10,285 nt of DNA, taken from NCBI RefSeq assembly GCF_965137335.1, contig NZ_CBCRZD010000047.1; one strand, given 5' to 3'. This document shows, piece by piece, positions 6,267 through 10,285 of the stretch. How positions within the stretch are numbered: the stretch's first letter is position 1; each line of letters starts with the position of its first letter. Both the position numbers and the translations under genes were made by a program. The notes below the pieces were generated by a model, which saw only the letters and a program-made list of their open reading frames with translations, was not told the origin of the DNA and did no database searches. This DNA is from Empedobacter stercoris. Its GTDB lineage: Bacteria > Bacteroidota > Bacteroidia > Flavobacteriales > Weeksellaceae.

Positions 6267-7298
6267 TGGTTTTGAATAATATTCAAAAATTTCTTTTTTA
6301 TTCTTTTCTAATATTCCTAATAAAACTGCATCCATTTTGGGTTGATTTGTTGTCAACGTAATTTTATCTTTCACTTTTTGGAAAGTTATCATCACACTAT
6401 TTGTAGAACTTTCAAACACTAATTTTGATGATGTTGAAACATTCAACAATTTAAAATTTGTCCTAAGAATATCCGACTTTACCGTAAACTTTAATGGTTT
6501 ATAAATAATTGTTGATTTATTAACTTTCGATTTTTTTGGAAAAACTTCTAAAAGTGAGGCTGTTTCCAAAGAAGTGTTACTTATTCTATCTTCTGCTACT
6601 ACAGTCATTTTCATCACTTCCGAAGTATCTTTTTGTTTTGTAATCTGTCTTTTTACACCGTTAGCAACAACAACTCCAGAAACTTTACCACCGAATCGAT
6701 CAGAAATAATAGAATCCTTTGAAATCTTATTCAAATTCGCTTTTGCAAATTGCCCCTGATTTTCAATCGAATCCAAAACTTGAGAACGAGTTTCCATTGC
6801 TTGTGGTGCAGATAAAGGAGCTTCAATTGTTGGCGCAGAAACAAGTGAATAATCTTGTAAATAATTTTCATTTGCAATTGTTCCTACGGTTTTCTCTTCG
6901 ATGATTTTGTATGTCGGTTGTTTCGTTACTTTATTATTTTTAACAATTTCAATCGATTCTTCTACTATTTTATCTTTCGAATCAACAATTGTTATTTCTT
7001 CTTCAATTGAGGATTTTTCTATAACTGGCACATTTGTTTGTACAACTTGAAGCGAATTTTTTCTGTTTTCTGAATTAATATTTTCGATAAAAAGTACAAA
7101 ATAAGGAATCGCAATTAATGCAAAAACAGCAGCTGAAAACCAAACGCTTGAAATAAATACGCGAATAGGTTTCTTTTTCTTTTCTTCGTTCTGTAAACCA
7201 AACTCAATACGTTTCCAAACCAAATCTCTCGGTTTTTCACCGACAGTTTCGTTACTTTTTGATCGGAATAAATCTTCTATTGGATCATTTGTGTTCAC
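6261..7298 (-). CDS. Single-pass membrane protein, probable anti-sigma factor
   Basis: I recognise no named domain. The 345-residue protein has a charged cytoplasmic N-terminus of about 46 residues including KPRDLVWKRIEFGLQ (22-36), one hydrophobic segment at about 47-71 after a lysine-rich stretch (inside-positive, so the N-terminus is inside), and a long Ser/Thr/Lys/Glu-rich periplasmic part. The function rests on context: it overlaps the ECF sigma gene by 4 bp (GTGA, a GTG start within the sigma stop), the usual arrangement of translationally coupled sigma/anti-sigma pairs. The KPRDLVWKRIE region would be the sigma-binding part. The zinc-binding HxxxCxxC motif of ZAS-type anti-sigma factors is absent, and there is no FecR-like domain or TonB-receptor gene nearby. 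A general membrane protein of unknown role is the alternative. Confidence 0.65.
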   Translation of the reverse strand: MNTNDPIEDLFRSKSNETVGEKPRDLVWKRIEFGLQNEEKKKKPIRVFISSVWFSAAVFALIAIPYFVLFIENINSENRKNSLQVVQTNVPVIEKSSIEEEITIVDSKDKIVEESIEIVKNNKVTKQPTYKIIEEKTVGTIANENYLQDYSLVSAPTIEAPLSAPQAMETRSQVLDSIENQGQFAKANLNKISKDSIISDRFGGKVSGVVVANGVKRQITKQKDTSEVMKMTVVAEDRISNTSLETASLLEVFPKKSKVNKSTIIYKPLKFTVKSDILRTNFKLLNVSTSSKLVFESSTNSVMITFQKVKDKITLTTNQPKMDAVLLGILEKNKKEIFEYYSKPK

Positions 7299-7837
7299 GA
7301 TAAATTTGATTTTATATGTTCATTCTTACTTAACATTTCCTTTAATTTCGTCTTCGCTAAATTGAGTTGCGATTTCGATGTACCTTCTGTAATACCTAAA
7401 TTTTCAGCAATTTCTTTGTGCTTATATCCCTCAATAACGTAGAGGGTAAACACGAGACGACAGCCATCGGGCAAATAATCGAGGAGTTTCATCACATCAT
7501 CTTCCTCTATTTGTTGCGAAGCCTCCTGATTGGATGAAATAGAAGAGGAGTAATCGTCTACATTGAGATGAAAAATTTTATTTTTTCGCAATTCCATCAG
7601 ACATTCGTTGATCATAATTCGTCTCATCCAACCTTCAAAGCTTCCCTCGAAGGAGTAATGTTTGAGATTTTGAAATATCTTCAAAAAGCCTTTTACCAAA
7701 GCATCTTCCGCTTGTTGTATATCTGTAAAATAACGTTTACAAACTGCAAAAAAAAGCGCATCGTATTTTTCGTAAAGCAGCCTTTGTGCTTTCGAATCAT
7801 TGTTGATACAAGCTTTTATCAGTTGTTTTTCGTCCAA
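7295..7837 (-). CDS. ECF-type RNA polymerase sigma-70 factor
   Basis: This alternative sigma factor directs RNA polymerase to a specific set of promoters. The 180 residues fit the ECF group. Region 2 spans about 10-85 (LLYEKYDALFFAVCKRYF, then AEDALVKGFLKIFQNL, then FEGWMRRIMINECLMELRK). A short linker follows, and region 4 (about 115-170) has a clear helix-turn-helix in GYKHKEIAENLGITEGTSKSQL. There is no region 3, as expected. The start appears to be TTG: an in-frame stop lies at 7853-7855, no ATG or GTG lies between, and a purine-rich ribosome-binding site AAGGAAAAGG (7851-7842) precedes it. It overlaps the downstream probable anti-sigma gene. An inverted repeat sits in its promoter region. 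The regulon cannot be told from this window. Confidence 0.92.
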   Translation of the reverse strand: MDEKQLIKACINNDSKAQRLLYEKYDALFFAVCKRYFTDIQQAEDALVKGFLKIFQNLKHYSFEGSFEGWMRRIMINECLMELRKNKIFHLNVDDYSSSISSNQEASQQIEEDDVMKLLDYLPDGCRLVFTLYVIEGYKHKEIAENLGITEGTSKSQLNLAKTKLKEMLSKNEHIKSNLS

Positions 7838-7867
7838 AATACCTTTTCCTTCTTACGATTTAGATGC

Positions 7868-7901
7868 GAAAATTACGTTTATAGTTGTTTTGTTAACGTA
7901 A
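7868..7901 (-). promoter_or_regulatory. Inverted repeat over likely sigma-gene promoter
   Basis: TTACGTT (7873-7879) and AACGTAA (7895-7901) are perfect inverted copies separated by 15 bp (centres 22 bp apart, about two helical turns). The proximal arm overlaps TAATTTTC (7875-7868, minus strand), one base off the TAnnTTTG -7 consensus. The arrangement suits either a dimer-binding operator or a self-recognised promoter of the sigma factor. It lies 31-64 bp before the TTG start. Confidence 0.4.
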
Positions 7902-7940
7902 AATATTTGTTAAAGTTCTGAAAACTTATTCATTAAACAT

Positions 7941-7967
7941 AAAAAAAGTCGCTGAATAAGCGACTTT
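7941..7967 (-). terminator. Intrinsic terminator after the CotH-like gene
   Basis: On the minus strand AAAGTCGCT/AGCGACTTT form a 9-bp stem with a 5-nt loop (7967-7959 with 7953-7945), followed by a T-run reaching 7941. It lies 5 bp after the TAG stop of the CotH-like gene and isolates it from the sigma gene. Confidence 0.9.
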
Positions 7968-7972
7968 ATAAA

Positions 7973-10198
7973 CTATTTTTTTATGAATTTTTTCGTTGTT
8001 CTTTTATTATCTTGAGTTAATTGGATAATGTAAACACCTTGTTTAAGTTTACTTACATCAATTTTTTGATTATTGGTTGAGTTATGTTCAACTATTTGTC
8101 CAATAATATTTGATATCTTATATTCAATTTTACTTTTAGAATTTGAAGCTATATTCAATATATCTTGTACTGGATTTGGATATAGTATAAAATCAACTTT
8201 ATCTAAATCGCCAACACCTAACGTTTTTTCAAAAATAGCTTTAACATAGACATCTTTTTCAGAGTTGATAGTAATTTTCTGATCTGTCGAACTTATATCT
8301 CCTTCCCAATGCGAAAATTTATATCCAGGTAAAGCTATTGCTTCAACAACCAACGGAACCTTTTGAAAATATTTTCCAGACCACGTTTGATAATCATCTC
8401 CAATTCCTATAGTAGAATTATTAATTTCAATTGTATTAACTTTTACAAATCCTTGAGATATATTGTTAGTTTCAGTTTTTAAGTTATGAGTTCCATTTAA
8501 TTTAAAGAATTCAGATAAGTGTTCTATTTGATAATGTGGCCTTAAACGAGAAAACTCTCTCATTATTTCAATATTTTTGTCCCAATCCTCTATTGAATTA
8601 ATTAAATTCCAACGACTAATATTTTGAGGCATTTCTTGACGAATATTATTTTGCATTAAATCGATTAATTCAATAACATGTTCTTTTTTATATGTTGTAT
8701 TTAATAAATCAGCAAAGCGATTAATAAAATAATTTTTAAAATTTTCATTCTCTAATAATCCTATCAATATATGATTTTCATATATTTCACCTCCGTGATT
8801 AATCGAAGATATTGCTTGTTGTAGTGTATTATGCTTATACGAATTGGGTACCCAATCTTGATCTCCATTAAAACTTATATCAAGATCTTTCATTAACCAT
8901 CTGAATCTTCCGTCTTGTCCATAAATAGCATCTGGCGTATAATTAATTCTTTTTCTAAAAAATTCGTTATTATTATATGGCCAATCATAATTAGCTGCAA
9001 AAATTTGTGCTATATGATAATCTGTAAAATTTATTTCATCTACGTAGGTAATACCTCTTTGATAATTATTATTAATTGATATATCATTATTTTTAAAAAA
9101 ATCAAGAGTTTCATTATAAAATTTAAGATCACCTATAGAAGCTTCAACAATAGAAGTTTGTTCTATATAATCAATATCTTTTTCTTTAATTCCATAGATC
9201 TCTTCTAAATATTTTTCATCATAACGTTCTCTTAAATTATAAATACCATAAAATTCTCCATTAACAAAGCTTAATACAGGCTGATAGTTTTGCGTATCAA
9301 AATTCAAATGCTCATTCAATTTCTGTACAAAAGCATCTCTAAATAAAGTACTATATGTATCCTGTCCTGAATTTCTTAAAATTAATCGTTTGAATGTATC
9401 AATATCATAATCGCTAAAAAAATTATACTTTAAGTCTTTTTTTCCATAGTCAGATTTAGCATAAATGCGATGTGATCTATTTTTTAAATGTCTTGAGCCA
9501 TTTCCATGATTTCTTACTCCTACTGTTTGATTAATTTTTACAGTTTGGTCAGCTAAGTAAATAAAATTAACAGGAACTTCAGAAGTAGACCCTGAATTCC
9601 AATAATTTGCAGTAGTCCATGATCCTGCTATATCAGTAGAATTAGTTAATCTCCAATCATCAAACTTTTTTCCTGCTACAAATAATCCATTTTCATATCC
9701 AAATAAAGCATCATCATTCACATTAATACTAGCAATAGGTAAAGTATACGTTTTATTGATAAAATATACATTGGTAATAGTTTCTGAATATGAATTATCG
9801 TCTTTATAGGCTTTAACTCTTACTACAAAGCTTTTATCCATTTTTTCCGTTGGAAAATACTGATCTTTTTGGAAAGAAGTTGAGATATTAGAAATTCTAT
9901 TCTCTTCATTCGATCTGTCATATACCTCAATTGAATTTAAGTATAAATTTGATTTTAGAGAATTTTCAAAGAATTCAAAAGGAGTATCATGTGGATACTG
10001 AGGATATTGTTTTTTATATTTATAGGTTCTCCCTTCTAAATTATTAATATCTGGTTCTGAAGAATCTATTGTATAAACAATTTTAACATTAGGGTCTGAA
10101 TGAGATAATTCTAAATTAAAATCTTTATCATAAAATCCACTTTCATGTGAAAATTTTGGTGGATCTAAAGTTTGCGCAAAATTAAAAATTAAAATGCC
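7973..10198 (-). pseudogene. CotH-family secreted protein with T9SS sorting domain, 5' end lost to an IS
   Basis: The reading frame is open from the insertion junction to a TAG stop, but no ATG, GTG or TTG occurs in it until an internal Met at 9841. Upstream of that Met the frame still encodes real protein: the tail of a signal peptide (GILIFNFAQT), then DPPKFSHESGFYDKDFNLEL and a chitobiase-like segment IVYTIDSSEPD. The start codon and first part of the signal peptide are missing, replaced by insertion-sequence DNA. Counting from Met 9841, a CotH kinase-like domain spans about 85-400 (GVRNHGNGSRHLKNRSHRIY near 107, MKDLDISFNGD near 311). An InlB-like repeat follows (GYKFSHWEGD, 506-515), then a C-terminal type A sorting domain (LYPNPVQD from 553, GVYIIQL, terminal KKFIKK). 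The intact form would be exported and surface-attached or released by T9SS. A product from Met 9841 would stay in the cytoplasm. Confidence 0.75.
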
Positions 10199-10199
10199 A

Positions 10200-10285
10200 T
10201 GTTCAAGTTATAAGTGCAACTGGCCAAGTAGATTTTAGTTTTTCGATAGGGCTAATATAGCCAAACTTTCTTACTCTTCTATTGT
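10200..10285 (-). mobile_element. End of an insertion sequence, probably IS30 family (partial)
   Basis: From about 10200 the sequence stops encoding the CotH-like protein and instead carries the end of a transposase gene whose last codons run to within a few bases of the junction. Transposase codons reaching into the terminal repeat, with GTTGCACTTAT giving a Val-Ala-Leu-Ile ending, resemble IS30-family elements. The plus-strand end reads TGTTCAAGTTATAAGTGCAA. The other end lies outside the window, so terminal inverted repeats and target duplication cannot be checked, and the exact boundary is uncertain by a few bases. Confidence 0.65.
10203..10285 (-). CDS. Transposase C-terminus (IS30-like, partial)
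   Basis: Only the last 26 residues are in the window: NRRVRKFGYISPIEKL followed by KSTWPVALIT and a TGA stop. The pattern resembles the C-terminus of IS30-type DDE transposases (commonly NNRPRKRLGYKTPxEVF, often ending near Val-Ala-Leu). IS3-family orfB proteins end with a similar HSSLGYxSPxxFE motif, so that family is the alternative. It is oriented the same way as the interrupted CotH-like gene, so transcription leaving the element could enter that gene. Confidence 0.65.
   Translation of the reverse strand, partial: NRRVRKFGYISPIEKLKSTWPVALIT

Noticed and set aside
6574..6904. Two plus-strand frames of 61 codons opposite the anti-sigma candidate
   Set aside because: They are antisense to a longer coding frame, have no start context, and have protein-like composition only by chance.
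7568..7921. A 117-codon plus-strand frame opposite the sigma gene
   Set aside because: It is antisense to a clear ECF sigma factor and rich in Phe/Cys in the way expected of a reversed AT-rich frame.
1..10285. tRNA, rRNA or CRISPR arrays
   Set aside because: No cloverleaf, rRNA-like stretch or regularly spaced 25-40 bp direct repeats were seen on either strand.

Overview
The window comes from an AT-rich bacterium of the phylum Bacteroidota, most likely a member of the Flavobacteriales such as the Weeksellaceae. The evidence is: Bacteroidota-type promoters (TTTG, a 19-bp spacer, then TAnnTTTG); an atpD-atpC pair standing apart from any other ATP synthase genes in view; a short epsilon subunit; direct sulfhydrylation methionine genes; and a protein with a C-terminal type IX secretion (T9SS) sorting domain. 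The genus is inferred from protein style only.

Layout, left to right. Positions 1-426 hold no convincing gene. They carry an array of five 11-bp units with a phased GGCA core (148-202) and a GC-richer stretch with two small stem-loops. Next, on the minus strand, comes a methionine operon: metY (1462-2769) then metX (427-1434). Its 5' leader (about 2884-2988) can fold in two mutually exclusive ways and looks like an RNA switch of a class I cannot name. Then, also on the minus strand, come atpD (3605-5113) and atpC (3224-3517). Between them lies a strong hairpin plus U-run that looks like an internal attenuator; a second terminator follows atpC. Divergent from atpD is ribF (5302-6234, plus strand), with a near-perfect Bacteroidota promoter. 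ribF converges on a two-gene minus-strand unit: an ECF sigma factor (7295-7837) and an overlapping single-pass membrane protein, probably its anti-sigma factor (6261-7298). The two convergent stop codons sit inside one perfect 21-bp hairpin. The right end holds a CotH-family, T9SS-sorted secreted protein gene (minus strand, 7973 to about 10198). Its signal peptide start has been replaced by the end of an insertion sequence, probably IS30 family, whose transposase C-terminus occupies 10203-10285.

How the genes work together: MetX acetylates homoserine and MetY converts the product with sulfide to homocysteine, which feeds methionine and S-adenosylmethionine (SAM) synthesis, so a metabolite-sensing leader on this operon makes sense. 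AtpD and AtpC are F1 subunits present at three copies and one copy per enzyme, so partial termination between them would suit the required ratio. RibF makes FMN and FAD. The sigma/anti-sigma pair is probably a cell-envelope signalling module, with an inverted repeat in its promoter region that could allow self-regulation. The CotH-like gene appears inactivated or silenced by the insertion.
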